Assembly: GCA_025054775.1 (NCBI GenBank)
Contig: JANWZA010000017.1
Coordinates: forward strand, 1-64,000
DNA: 64,000 nt
Source: Microscillaceae bacterium
GTDB lineage: Bacteria > Bacteroidota > Bacteroidia > Cytophagales > Microscillaceae
Direction: 5' to 3'
Part shown: one piece after another, positions 1 through 8,606 of the stretch
Numbering within the stretch: position 1 is the stretch's first letter
Layout of the letters: each line of letters begins with the position of its first letter
Program-made: the position numbers and the translations under genes
The notes under the pieces: generated by a model
Seen by the model: the letters and a program-made list of their open reading frames with translations, nothing else
Databases searched by the model: none
What the model was told of the DNA's origin: nothing

Positions 1-2
1 TT

Positions 3-89
3 ACAAAAAAATTAGATGGGGTCAGTCAAACTGCGAATAAAAACCTTCGCAGACAAGCAATTAAACAATCTTCTCGCTACAAATATTGA
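3..89 (+). CDS. Possible 3' end of a gene entering from the left
   Basis: A reading frame open from the left edge ends at a TGA at 87-89. It encodes a basic 28-residue tail ending in SSRYKY. Basic C-termini of this sort are plausible for a DNA- or RNA-associated protein, but no family can be named from so little. It may also be a chance open frame, since only 84 bases are open. Confidence 0.3.
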   Translation, partial: TKKLDGVSQTANKNLRRQAIKQSSRYKY

Positions 90-254
90 AGTTTTTGCCT
101 CACGAATACAAGTTATCTTTGTAACAGCTAATTCACCAAAAAACTACGCTAAACATAGTTTTTAGATTTAATAAATTAAGTGGATTGCTACAAGGTATGA
201 AGTAAAAAATTTCTCCCGAACCCATATTTTTCGTAAACTAAATTCTAATAAATC

Positions 255-389
255 ATGAAAAAACAAAGTAATCATCAAGCGGACATCAAGAATCCCAACA
301 AGGGGACAAAAGGTACAAACATTACCTACGACAAGGCACAAGGCAATCGCGGCAAACAACTGAACCCAAACTGGAAAAAAAGTAAGTAA
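255..389 (+). CDS. Small conserved-looking hydrophilic protein, 44 aa
   Basis: An ATG at 255 opens a 44-codon frame ending in TAA at 387-389. The product is very polar, rich in Asn, Lys and Gln, with no hydrophobic stretch. It carries NPN-type motifs near both ends (KNPNKG and LNPNWK) and a central YDKAQGNR segment. From memory, short Bacteroidota proteins with NPN, Q-A and NR motifs are common and uncharacterised, and this fits that pattern. It is unlikely to be chance because the composition is so regular and a strong hairpin follows at 417-453. The function is unknown. The longer frame on the opposite strand here is a shadow. Confidence 0.6.
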   Translation: MKKQSNHQADIKNPNKGTKGTNITYDKAQGNRGKQLNPNWKKSK

Positions 390-416
390 TTTATGCTTAC
401 AACACAACTTTTACGT

Positions 417-453
417 GAGAGGTTTCTCTCCAAAATTTTGGAGAGAGCCTCTC
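417..453. repeat. Strong inverted repeat downstream of the 44-aa gene
   Basis: The arms pair GAGAGG with CCTCTC around a perfect inner palindrome of CTCTCCAAAA and TTTTGGAGAG. No T-run follows on either strand, so this is not a textbook terminator. It could still end transcription or stabilise the 3' end of the small gene's mRNA. The rest of 454-640 shows nothing recognisable. Confidence 0.6.
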
Positions 454-642
454 AAAAAGAACGAGAACAAAAAATTGGAACACTTATTTTACGTGCATTA
501 TTGGTTAAGTTTTTGATATACAATTACTTATGAAAAAGATTTTGAGTAATTGAAAAAATGATTAAACTCTTGGGTTGTAGTTTTCAAATACTTAATCTTA
601 TAGATTATGCGAATACTTATCCAAGGTTGGGCCGCCTAACTC

Positions 643-690
643 ACGTAAAAATTAAGTTCCACTTTCCAAGCCCTAAGACTCAGAAAGTGG
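643..690 (-). terminator. Terminator-like hairpin after the M1 aminopeptidase
   Basis: On the minus strand, just beyond the stop codon at 698, the arms CCACTTTC and GAAAGTGG (659-666 and 683-690) form a hairpin. It is followed by a T-rich stretch (the A-run at 646-650 read in reverse). Position and tail fit intrinsic termination of the aminopeptidase transcript. Confidence 0.55.
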
Positions 691-697
691 AGCGAAC

Positions 698-2575
698 TCA
701 CTGAATAATCGCATCTAATGAATTGACAGCCACAAAATGATAATTAGGGCGGGCTTTTTGGTAAATTTCTTTTGCCATTTGCTTGCCTTTTTCAGTTTTA
801 AGTAAGGCTTTGTACAGAGGCATTAGAAATTTACGTCTGCCTACGTTTTGTAAAAAGTTAGCTAACTGTGGATAGGCTTTTTCGTACTCTTTTTCAATCG
901 CTAATTCAAACCAAGCCGTAAGGATCTCACTATTGCTCGAATTAGTAAAATTAAGCTGCTGGTCTAACTTTGTCAAATCCTCTTTGGTCAGGTTTTTAGG
1001 CAAGTTTCTTAGGAAGAATAACCATTCATGACTTGACCAATTTTGCGTAGCTTGCTTATCAATTTCTTGATTTTCAATATATTTTTGTATCGTTTGGGCT
1101 ACTTTAACAAAACGTTCTGAAACAGGTTTTTGGCAATTTTTAGGCAATCCTTTTTCGTAAATCCACTGCTCAATGCCTATTTTTTCAGCCTCAGGAAGTT
1201 TCTCTTTCAAATATTTCACAAAGCGTTCAGTATCCATAGTTTTGAAAGAGAACTCCTTAAAATAATTGCTCAAAAAAGCGTCAAATTTTTCTCTTCCTAC
1301 CTGATTTTCAAGAGTGAGTAAAAAGAAATTTCCTTTCTCGTAAGCAATTTCTGTAACGCCTTCATCTGGATTGCGGTCTTTGAGGTTAAGTTTAAGTTTG
1401 GTATCTTCATTATTTTCGCCCAACTCTTGTAGCGTTTTTTGTAAATCTTCATACCCTAAAACTGAAAGCATATCAAAGTAAGATTTGCCGTAAAGAGCTT
1501 CCATAATTCTACGCTCAAAGTAAACAGTAAAGCCCTCGTTGAGCCAAATATCGTTCCAAGTGGCATTAGTTACCAAATTTCCTGACCAGGAGTGGGCTAA
1601 TTCATGAGCAATGAGCGAAGTAAGTGATCTATCCCCTACTAAAATGGTAGGAGTAGCGAAGGTAATGCGTGGGTTTTCCATCCCTCCAAAAGGAAAACTG
1701 GGTGGAAGTACAATTACATCATACCTGCCCCAAGGATACTTTATACCTGAAATCTTTTCAGCAGCTTCTAGCATCTTTTCTAAATCGGCAAATTCATATA
1801 CCGCTTTTTTGAGTGTAACAGGTTCAGCATATACGCCTGAACGTTCTCCGATTTTTTCAAACTGAATATCTCCCACAGCAAGGGCAAGCAAGTAAGCAGG
1901 AATAGGTTGGGGCATTTTGTATTCATAAATCCCTTTTTCATTACGTTGTTGTGGATTTTCGGCACTCATCACCGCCATCAAATCTTTTGGAACTTGTACT
2001 TTTGCCGTATAAGTAAAGCGAATACCTGGGCTATCTTGACAGGGTACCCAGCTACGTGCTAAAATTGCTTGCGACTGCGTGAACAAGAAAGGCTTTTGCT
2101 TACCTGCAGTTTGTTGTGGGGTGAGCCATTGCAACGCTTCCGCTTGCGGGCTAGTGCGATAGTGAATAGTAACTGCTTTGCTCTCAGGGCTAATCTTAAT
2201 TTTGAGTGCCGAGCCCAAATACTTTACCTTTTCACCTAACCAAAAGGGAGTTTCTTTACCATTATCTAAAAGCACCTTTTCAATCGTAAGCCCTTGTGTA
2301 TCAAGAACGATTGTATCGCCTTGGGCTTTGTTCTCAAAATGGATAGTAGCCTTACCTACAAGAATTTTCTTGTCAAAATCTACTTGCAAATCTAAATCTA
2401 AATGATTCATAACCACTTCTTGTGGGCGTGCAAAGGAATGAACATCTTTCGCATAAGCCCCTAAATTTTCATTATTCATAGTCTTTTTTTCACTTTTTTG
2501 TTCGCTTTGGCAGGTAGTGAGGACTAAAAGCCATACCCCGTACCAAATAAACATAGCATTTTTTTTCATATTCAT
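698..2575 (-). CDS. M1 family zinc aminopeptidase, predicted lipoprotein (625 aa)
   Basis: A gluzincin metallopeptidase that removes N-terminal residues from peptides. The zinc site is fully visible: HELAHSW with His324, Glu325 and His328, then Glu347 in NEGFTVYFE, which is the exact HEXXH-X18-E spacing of the M1 family. The exopeptidase GGMEN motif lies upstream. Length and order (N-terminal beta domain, catalytic domain, helical C-terminus) resemble the leukotriene A4 hydrolase-like branch. The N-terminus has a hydrophobic stretch ending in TTCQSE, a lipobox-like cysteine, so the enzyme is probably membrane-anchored and faces the periplasm or outside. It is monocistronic and diverges from the acyl-CoA dehydrogenase. 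Confidence 0.93.
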   Translation of the reverse strand: MNMKKNAMFIWYGVWLLVLTTCQSEQKSEKKTMNNENLGAYAKDVHSFARPQEVVMNHLDLDLQVDFDKKILVGKATIHFENKAQGDTIVLDTQGLTIEKVLLDNGKETPFWLGEKVKYLGSALKIKISPESKAVTIHYRTSPQAEALQWLTPQQTAGKQKPFLFTQSQAILARSWVPCQDSPGIRFTYTAKVQVPKDLMAVMSAENPQQRNEKGIYEYKMPQPIPAYLLALAVGDIQFEKIGERSGVYAEPVTLKKAVYEFADLEKMLEAAEKISGIKYPWGRYDVIVLPPSFPFGGMENPRITFATPTILVGDRSLTSLIAHELAHSWSGNLVTNATWNDIWLNEGFTVYFERRIMEALYGKSYFDMLSVLGYEDLQKTLQELGENNEDTKLKLNLKDRNPDEGVTEIAYEKGNFFLLTLENQVGREKFDAFLSNYFKEFSFKTMDTERFVKYLKEKLPEAEKIGIEQWIYEKGLPKNCQKPVSERFVKVAQTIQKYIENQEIDKQATQNWSSHEWLFFLRNLPKNLTKEDLTKLDQQLNFTNSSNSEILTAWFELAIEKEYEKAYPQLANFLQNVGRRKFLMPLYKALLKTEKGKQMAKEIYQKARPNYHFVAVNSLDAIIQ

Positions 2576-2918
2576 AGTAGTCTCGTAAAATAAAATGTTG
2601 AGGTAAGAGTCAAAGGCTACAAATATGTAAAAAAGCCAAGAAAAAACATCATTGCAATTATTACGAAAAGGTAATTTTTATTACAAACAATGTATTCTGT
2701 GTAGCTTTGCAGTAACTATATTTTGAGGAGTTCTCTGCATCCTGTTCGCTTTACTTGGAGGTAACAGAAATATTCAAAAATAAGTTAGCATTCACCAAAC
2801 TTTTGAGCAAAAATTCTCTGCTTTGTGATTTCAATTCTAATAAAATCATGTAATTTTGTGCATTAGTAGTTTTTAGCACTTTAGGCTTTTTGTTTCTCAC
2901 TCCAAAATCTAGAAAATT
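2576..2918. other. Intergenic region between divergent genes
   Basis: This 343-base spacer separates the divergent aminopeptidase and acyl-CoA dehydrogenase. A TAATTTTG box at 2851-2858 matches the Bacteroidota -7 consensus TAnnTTTG and would start the dehydrogenase transcript about 55 bases before its ATG. I see no matching TTG at the right distance. A moderately GC-rich patch near 2724-2770 is vaguely like the palindromic repeats around fabI but too degenerate to call. Confidence 0.5.
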
Positions 2919-4094
2919 ATGGCAACAACCCTATTAGATACGCCTTATTTCCCTTACTTTCTCACTGAAGAGCACATTAGCGTAAGAAATGCAGCCCGAG
3001 AATTTGCGCAGCGCGAGCTTTTGCCCGGTGTAATAGAACGTGATACCTACGAGAAATTTCCTGAAGAGCAGATTAAAAAAATGGCAGAGCTTGGGTTCAT
3101 GGGGATGATGGTAAGTCCTCAATACGATGGTGGTGGCATGGATACCATAAGCTACGTGTTAGCTATGGAGGAGATTTCTAAAATAGATGCGTCGGCTGCG
3201 GTATGTATGTCAGTGAACAATTCTTTAGTATGCTGGGGGCTGGAAAAATATGGGACAGAAGAGCAAAAACAAAAGTATTTGCGTCCTTTAGCACGTGGAG
3301 AAAAACTTGGGGCCTTTTGCCTTTCTGAACCTGAAGCTGGCTCTGACGCCACTTCTCAAAAGACTACTGCCGTGGACATGGGAGACTACTACTTACTAAA
3401 TGGCACAAAAAATTGGATTACTAATGGAAACTCTGCCTCAATTTATTTGGTAATGGCTCAAACTCACCCTGAATTAGGGCATAAAGGGATAAACTGTTTG
3501 ATTGTAGAACGAGGCATGGAAGGTTTTGTAGTAGGCAAAAAAGAAGAAAAAATGGGGATTCGTGGTTCGGATACACACTCGCTCATGTTCACAGACGTGA
3601 AAGTCCCTAAGGCAAATCGTATTGGGGAAGAGGGGTTTGGATTCAAATTTGCTATGAATACCCTCAATGGGGGGCGTATTGGGATTGCAGCCCAAGCCTT
3701 AGGGATTGCCTCAGGAGCTTACGAACTAGCACTCAAATACTCCAAAGAACGTAAATCGTTTGGTAAACCTATTTGTGAGCATCAACTCATACAAGCCAAA
3801 TTAGCACAAATGGCAACCAAAATAGAAGCCGCAAGGTTGCTCGTATTACACGCCGCCAAACTTAAAGATGCAGGACAAGACTTCATTAAAGAAGCTGCCA
3901 TGGCAAAACTTTTTGCCTCAGAAGTAGCTATGTGGGTAACTACCGAAGCCGTACAAGTACACGGAGGATATGGTTATGTGAAAGAGTTTCACGTAGAGCG
4001 TCTTATGCGTGATGCTAAAATTACACAAATCTACGAGGGAACCTCTGAAATTCAGCAAATTATTATTGCACGTGAAATATTGAAACAACTTTAA
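2919..4094 (+). CDS. Acyl-CoA dehydrogenase (391 aa)
   Basis: A flavoprotein that oxidises acyl-CoA to trans-2-enoyl-CoA in fatty-acid or branched-chain amino-acid breakdown. Family signatures are present in order: the FAD-binding FCLSEPEAGSDA and WITNG segments in the middle, and the C-terminal QVHGGYGY and YEGTSEIQ motifs. The latter carries the catalytic glutamate position of short/medium-chain enzymes. The length is normal for a single-domain butyryl-CoA dehydrogenase-type member. The exact chain length cannot be decided from sequence. It stands alone, ends in a convergent hairpin with the RNA methylase, and has a -7 box at 2851-2858. Confidence 0.93.
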   Translation: MATTLLDTPYFPYFLTEEHISVRNAAREFAQRELLPGVIERDTYEKFPEEQIKKMAELGFMGMMVSPQYDGGGMDTISYVLAMEEISKIDASAAVCMSVNNSLVCWGLEKYGTEEQKQKYLRPLARGEKLGAFCLSEPEAGSDATSQKTTAVDMGDYYLLNGTKNWITNGNSASIYLVMAQTHPELGHKGINCLIVERGMEGFVVGKKEEKMGIRGSDTHSLMFTDVKVPKANRIGEEGFGFKFAMNTLNGGRIGIAAQALGIASGAYELALKYSKERKSFGKPICEHQLIQAKLAQMATKIEAARLLVLHAAKLKDAGQDFIKEAAMAKLFASEVAMWVTTEAVQVHGGYGYVKEFHVERLMRDAKITQIYEGTSEIQQIIIAREILKQL

Positions 4095-4106
4095 TCCATT
4101 CTAACC

Positions 4107-4132
4107 CTGCTCAAAGGCTTTTCTTTGAGCAG
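4107..4132. terminator. Convergent-gene hairpin
   Basis: A perfect 10-bp stem, CTGCTCAAAG with CTTTGAGCAG, closes a six-base loop midway between the convergent acyl-CoA dehydrogenase and RNA methylase genes. It lacks a clear T-tail. Position and strength suggest a bidirectional transcript end. Confidence 0.6.
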
Positions 4133-4161
4133 AGGTAAAATCACTAAGAATTTTCAAGCAA

Positions 4162-4704
4162 TCAAGATTTTAGTTGTTGGTTATATTTTACCCAACAGTC
4201 CCAAAGTAAAATACCTGCACTTACAGCTACATTAAAGGAGTGTTTAGTTCCAAACTGGGGAATTTCAACGCTGAAATCTACCTGCTTAATAACTTCGTCT
4301 TCTACTCCAAAGATTTCATTCCCAAAAATGAAAGCATATTTTTGAGTAGCCTCAATTTTGAAATTTTGTAGCAAAATGCTTTCATCTGTTTGTTCTAAGG
4401 CAACTAAGATGTAGCCTGCCTCTTTTAGCTTTTCTATTGCTTTGATAGTATGGGTAACGTATTCCCACTCTACTGACTCAGTAGCTCCTAAGGCAGTTCG
4501 GTTAATTTCACGCTGCGGTGGTGTACCTGTAATACCGCAGAGATATATTTTTTCTACCCGAAAGGCATCGGCAGTGCGAAATACCGAGCCTATGTTGTTG
4601 AGACTCCGCACATTATCTAATACTAATACAAAAGGGGTTTTATGAGCCTCTTTGAATTGCTCTATGTTAATTCTATTTAGTTCTTCAGTAGTAAGCTTTC
4701 GCAT
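4162..4704 (-). CDS. SpoU/TrmH family RNA 2'-O-methyltransferase (180 aa)
   Basis: A SAM-dependent SPOUT-fold enzyme that methylates ribose 2'-OH in tRNA or rRNA. The three SpoU motifs can be followed: LDNVRSLNNIGSVFRTADAF with the conserved N and R (motif 1), FIFGNEIFGV (motif 2) and IPQFGTKHSFNVAVSAGILL (motif 3, forming the knot). It consists essentially of the catalytic domain, which fits the short TrmH-like class. The RNA target cannot be assigned. Confidence 0.9.
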   Translation of the reverse strand: MRKLTTEELNRINIEQFKEAHKTPFVLVLDNVRSLNNIGSVFRTADAFRVEKIYLCGITGTPPQREINRTALGATESVEWEYVTHTIKAIEKLKEAGYILVALEQTDESILLQNFKIEATQKYAFIFGNEIFGVEDEVIKQVDFSVEIPQFGTKHSFNVAVSAGILLWDCWVKYNQQLKS

Positions 4705-5057
4705 AGATAAAAGTAGTTTTTACAACTAAGTAAGTTTAATTTTATGCCATGTACTTACTTGTTTGACAAATATTTTAAGAAAATTTAGACAAACTAGTGT
4801 ACTTTCTGCTGTGAAATTTTCGTACAAATAACTTCAAAATTCATACAAAAATAAAATTATTATGCTTATTTTTTGTTACAATAATATGTAATTTTGCCGT
4901 ATAATGTTCTTTTGCCCAAATTTTTCTATTTTCAAAAATAAATGTAGGATAAGAGAGAAAAAAGAGCAAAAGTATTAGCAATAGCTTACAAATTATTTTT
5001 GGCTTGGCATGGTTGAAAGACTGGCAAAAGCATAAATTTTAGCTTGTATTTACAATA
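4705..5057. other. Intergenic region before the K+ channel gene
   Basis: This 353-base AT-rich spacer lies between divergent genes. A TAATTTTG box at 4889-4896 matches the Bacteroidota -7 element but lies about 160 bases before the channel ATG. A TTTG at 4872-4875 is too close to be its -33 partner. No RNA gene or repeat is evident. Confidence 0.4.
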
Positions 5058-6134
5058 ATGGCAGTAAAACGGCTTAAATTTCTTTTTTTATCTATTCCTG
5101 AATACCTTTCACAAAGGCTTAATCGTTTTTTTTTCGCTATTATCTTGTCGCTTCTAAGTATTACCATTGGGACTTTGGGCTTCCACTGGATAGAGGACTA
5201 TACTTGGATAGAGGCTCTCTATATGAGTGTAATTACTATTTCCACTGTAGGTTTTGGAGAAGTTCACCCACTTTCTAATTTTGGCAAAATTTTTACCTCG
5301 ATTTTTATTATCTATAATTTAGCTGTTTTTACTTTTCTACTCTCCATTATTACAAGTTTTATTATGGAGGGAGAGTTGAAAAACGTACTTCAAAATTATT
5401 TTTTATTGAAGAAAGTGAATCAGTTGGAAAATCATATCATTCTCTGTGGCTTTGGCAAAAATGGGCGCAAAGTTGCAGAAGAGTTAATTAAAAATGAAAT
5501 TGAATTTGTAGCAATTGATAAGCAAAAGGAAACATTACAAGGAACTCATTACCAAGCACTTTCAAAGAAAATACTTTTTATTGAAGGAGATGCTACCGAT
5601 GATGAGATCTTACAAATGGCAGGAGTATTAAAAGCAAAAGCAATTATTACCACCCTTCCCAAAGATTCGGATAGTGTGTATATTGCTTTGAGTGCTAAGC
5701 AAATGAATCCTAAAATTAAAGTGATTGCACGTGCTAATGAGCCAAGTTCAGAAAGTAAATTGCTTAGGGCAGGAGCAGATAAGTTGGTACGTCCTGACCA
5801 AATTAGCGGTACGTATATGGCAAATTTGATTACTAGACCTGAAATTACTGAGTTTTTGGATATTATTAGTGGCATGGGTGAGCTCAAATTAGAGGAGTTT
5901 TATTTTGAGGAGTTTAAGGAGGAGTATAAAAATCAAACTATCAAAGATTTGCATATAAGAGAAAATACAGGGGTAATGATTTTAGGCTTCAAAGATGATG
6001 TAAGAGGATTCATTATCAACCCAAGCCCTAATACTATCTTGGGTACAGGGGATATTATGATTGTATTAGGTACTACTGAACAACTGCAAAAATTTGCTAG
6101 TTTATATACTAATAAGAATTATAAGCCTAAATAA
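5058..6134 (+). CDS. Potassium channel with RCK (TrkA-N/TrkA-C) domains (358 aa)
   Basis: An ion channel subunit for K+ flux gated by a cytosolic regulator. Residues about 20-110 hold two membrane helices with a pore loop whose filter reads TVGFG. This is followed by an RCK/TrkA-N Rossmann domain starting at IILCGFGKNGRKVAEEL (GxGxxG nucleotide site), and a TrkA-C domain occupies the last 90 residues or so. This 2-TM plus RCK layout is that of MthK- and GsuK-type channels. The N-terminus is short and basic, with no signal peptide needed. The ATG at 5058 gives the normal length. It is monocistronic and convergent with tpiA. Confidence 0.9.
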   Translation: MAVKRLKFLFLSIPEYLSQRLNRFFFAIILSLLSITIGTLGFHWIEDYTWIEALYMSVITISTVGFGEVHPLSNFGKIFTSIFIIYNLAVFTFLLSIITSFIMEGELKNVLQNYFLLKKVNQLENHIILCGFGKNGRKVAEELIKNEIEFVAIDKQKETLQGTHYQALSKKILFIEGDATDDEILQMAGVLKAKAIITTLPKDSDSVYIALSAKQMNPKIKVIARANEPSSESKLLRAGADKLVRPDQISGTYMANLITRPEITEFLDIISGMGELKLEEFYFEEFKEEYKNQTIKDLHIRENTGVMILGFKDDVRGFIINPSPNTILGTGDIMIVLGTTEQLQKFASLYTNKNYKPK

Positions 6135-6206
6135 AATAGTTTGTACTTTTATTTGGATTTTTCCAACTAGGAATTAAGTGTAAAAATAAGTGTAAAAAAT
6201 ATCGTT

Positions 6207-6974
6207 TTATTTCATTCTGCTTTTTACGATTTCAATAAAGTCGCGTGCTTTGAGCGAAGCCCCCCCAATTAGCCCTCCATCTACATCAGGGCAGGCGAAT
6301 AATTCGGGTGCATTGCTTGGGTTGCAACTTCCGCCATACAAGATGGTGCAATTTTGGGCAATTGTTTCTCCGTAGTGGCTTGCAATGTGTTTTCTTAAAA
6401 CCGCATGCATAGCTTGGGCTTGTTCGCTGCTTGCGTTTATGCCTGTTCCGATTGCCCATACAGGCTCATAAGCAATAACAATTTGAGCAAACTCTTCAGC
6501 AGGTAAATGAAACAAGCCTTCACTGATTTGTTGGCAAACTAACTCCTCATGACCTCCTGCATTGCGTTCAGCTAAGGTTTCCCCACAGCAAAAGATAGGG
6601 TGAATATTGTTTTTGAGTAGTAGGTTCACTTTCTCTGCTAGTTGTTGGCTATGTTCTTGAAAATATTGTCTGCGTTCACTATGCCCTACCAAACAGTACC
6701 GCACAGGAATAGAAGCTAACATCTCTGCCGAAACCTCTCCTGTGAACGCCCCTGAAGGCTTATGATAGCAATTTTGTGCTCCAAGTTGGATAGTACTTTG
6801 GGCTAACATTTTGCTGATAGGATACAAGTGCACGAAGGGAACTGCTAAAATAATTTCTACTGAAGTTTGAGATAGTTCGGTTTGGGCAATTGTAAGAATT
6901 TCACTAGCAAGGGCTAATCCCTCAGGTAGGGTTTTGTTCATTTTCCAGTTGCCTGCTACAATTTTTTTTCGCAT
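6207..6974 (-). CDS. tpiA: Triosephosphate isomerase (255 aa)
   Basis: Interconverts glyceraldehyde-3-phosphate and dihydroxyacetone phosphate in glycolysis and gluconeogenesis. Catalytic elements are all present: GNWKMNKT with the active-site lysine, CLVGHSERR with the histidine, and AYEPVWAIGTG with the glutamate, then the C-terminal phosphate loop GGLIGGASL. I start at the ATG at 6974 because the product then begins MRKKIVAGNWKM as in the family. A TATCTTTG -7 box at 7020-7027 lies inside the longer open frame, which would otherwise overlap the upstream membrane-protein gene. Confidence 0.96.
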   Translation of the reverse strand: MRKKIVAGNWKMNKTLPEGLALASEILTIAQTELSQTSVEIILAVPFVHLYPISKMLAQSTIQLGAQNCYHKPSGAFTGEVSAEMLASIPVRYCLVGHSERRQYFQEHSQQLAEKVNLLLKNNIHPIFCCGETLAERNAGGHEELVCQQISEGLFHLPAEEFAQIVIAYEPVWAIGTGINASSEQAQAMHAVLRKHIASHYGETIAQNCTILYGGSCNPSNAPELFACPDVDGGLIGGASLKARDFIEIVKSRMK

Positions 6975-7065
6975 AGTTTTTTTTTGATAAAAAATTTGAA
7001 AATTGAATTTATGACTTTGCAAAGATAGGTGATTATTTGAAAAAGGCGGTTTTTGAAAAGAAAAA

Positions 7066-8163
7066 CTACGCATTTGTCTCCAAATCAGTAGAGCGAATTT
7101 TGTAAAATACTACATAGCTCCATACCCAAGGCGAAAGCCATATCCCAACTTCTAACAAGAGAAAAATGCCTAAGTGCAGGCATATGCCCAAACCTAAAAA
7201 AAGCCATTTGAAGCGTGGAAAGTAAAAGATAAGGGGAAAGGTTAATTCAATAGCCACGGCAAAGATTGAACACAAGGTGCTAATTGGTTCGTAAGCAAAA
7301 AGCCACATTCCCCACTCAGCTTGATGCATTTGGGCATGGGTTTGCAAATTCAAAGGGTGAAACCATGCCAAACCACCAATCAAAATTTTTTCTGCTCCTG
7401 CTAAAAAGTACAAACTTGCTATGGAAACTTGCATCAAACGGATAGTCCATAAATTTTCAAATTGACTCTGCTGGATTTGATAAACCAAAGCAGGCAGAAG
7501 CATTACCAAAAACGTAAGCGGTACGTAAGGGTGGTCTATCTTGTGAAAACTATGCAAGTAGCCTTGCAACAAGACAAAATTTGTCATAGCTATTAAGCTG
7601 AAAATCAAAGAATAAGAACCTAGTAATGCCGTAAGTGAAAAACTTATTAACATCAGCCCCCAAAGAAAATAAAAGCCTTCGGCAGAAAGTAAAGGTAATT
7701 TTAGGATTTTGAGCAAAAAAATAGGCTTGTAAAATTCAGGAAATTCACTATACAGGGTTAAATCTATTGCCCACGTGTGCGAAGCCCACACACATAACAT
7801 AACTATAATTCGTGATAACCATTTTGCCTCGTTAGCTGTGAGAGCAAGTTGCCAAAAACGTTGCCATTGCCTCTTGGGTCTGGGTTGAGAAAGGTAGTAA
7901 AAACCTACGCTATACACAAACAAAACTAACGCTAAACGCAACAAAATATTATCGGTTTTGGCTAAAAAAAATTCTAATGGAAACCGTTGCTTTTCTACCC
8001 AAAAACGCGGATAAAACCAATCAACGAGCCATGCCCAAGCCGAAGGTTTGCCTTGATAAATCAAAACTACCTCACTCCGAAGCAAAAAAATGTAAGTTAG
8101 CCCTAAACACAGCCCCAAGGTCCAGAGTAAGCCGAACCAAAATTGTAACTTATTGATTTTCAA
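7066..8163 (-). CDS. Polytopic membrane protein, HTTM/VKGC-like (365 aa)
   Basis: An integral membrane protein with about nine hydrophobic helices. Segments such as HPYVPLTFLVMLLPA, YFLAGAEKILIGGLAWF and LGICLHLGIFLLLEVG resemble the HTTM (horizontally transferred transmembrane) domain shared with vitamin K-dependent gamma-carboxylases. Bacterial HTTM proteins have no settled function. The assignment rests on this motif resemblance only. A TATTTTTG -7 box at 8210-8217 precedes it. It ends 92 bases before tpiA and may be co-transcribed, although tpiA has its own promoter box. Confidence 0.6.
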   Translation of the reverse strand: MKINKLQFWFGLLWTLGLCLGLTYIFLLRSEVVLIYQGKPSAWAWLVDWFYPRFWVEKQRFPLEFFLAKTDNILLRLALVLFVYSVGFYYLSQPRPKRQWQRFWQLALTANEAKWLSRIIVMLCVWASHTWAIDLTLYSEFPEFYKPIFLLKILKLPLLSAEGFYFLWGLMLISFSLTALLGSYSLIFSLIAMTNFVLLQGYLHSFHKIDHPYVPLTFLVMLLPALVYQIQQSQFENLWTIRLMQVSIASLYFLAGAEKILIGGLAWFHPLNLQTHAQMHQAEWGMWLFAYEPISTLCSIFAVAIELTFPLIFYFPRFKWLFLGLGICLHLGIFLLLEVGIWLSPWVWSYVVFYKIRSTDLETNA

Positions 8164-8606
8164 GACTAATTTTTTGTAAAATACTTGTGTTCTTATACGC
8201 TAACAATCACAAAAATAGCAGATATTTTAGAAAAACTATCGACAAGGGCTAATAACCGACTTTCCAAAAGTTCCTAGCTTTTAGAAAATTCATACTTTGA
8301 GTCAATAGTTGAAAATTTTTAAGTATTTGGGTGTTCCCTTCGCCCTTTTCGCTTGGCTCAAAGGGCTTCGGGGCAGGCTTTGCAGGGCTTCGCTAACGCT
8401 TTGGTGTTTGCACTAAGCCTCTCGGGCTTGCCCTTTCAATCCCTAATGCATTTTTTGTAGCTTTCTAAAAATTGTAAACTTGGAGAAACTTTACACGCAA
8501 AAAAATCGGAATGCCAAAAATTTTGAATTTTCAGTAAATAATCTTTAATTCACGGCTTCAAATCAGGATGTAAAGTATCATTGTTTCACACACATTTTGT
8601 TTTTGT
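8164..8606. other. Intergenic region before fabI
   Basis: This 443-base spacer between divergent genes contains the REP-like element at 8330-8446, clearly more GC-rich than its surroundings. The remaining 160 bases up to the fabI ATG are AT-rich. I find no full TAnnTTTG promoter for fabI; the closest is CACATTTTG just before the start codon. Confidence 0.5.
8330..8446. repeat. REP-like palindromic intergenic element, copy 1
   Basis: A GC-rich island in an AT-rich spacer. It begins near GTGTTCCCTTCGCC, contains a perfect stem of GCCCTTT and AAAGGGC (8342-8348 and 8360-8366), continues through GGGGCAGGCTTTGCAGGGC, and ends CAATCCCTAA. A shorter relative lies on the other side of fabI at about 9570-9654. 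From memory, elements with this GTTCCC ... GGGGCAGGCTTTGCAGGGC ... CCCTAA structure are dispersed in many Bacteroidota genomes. No coding frame is convincing. Confidence 0.65.

Noticed and set aside
168-407. A 79-residue hydrophobic frame on the minus strand
   Set aside because: It is the antisense of the better-supported 44-residue gene at 255-389, and its hydrophobicity follows from reading Asn/Lys/Gln codons in reverse.
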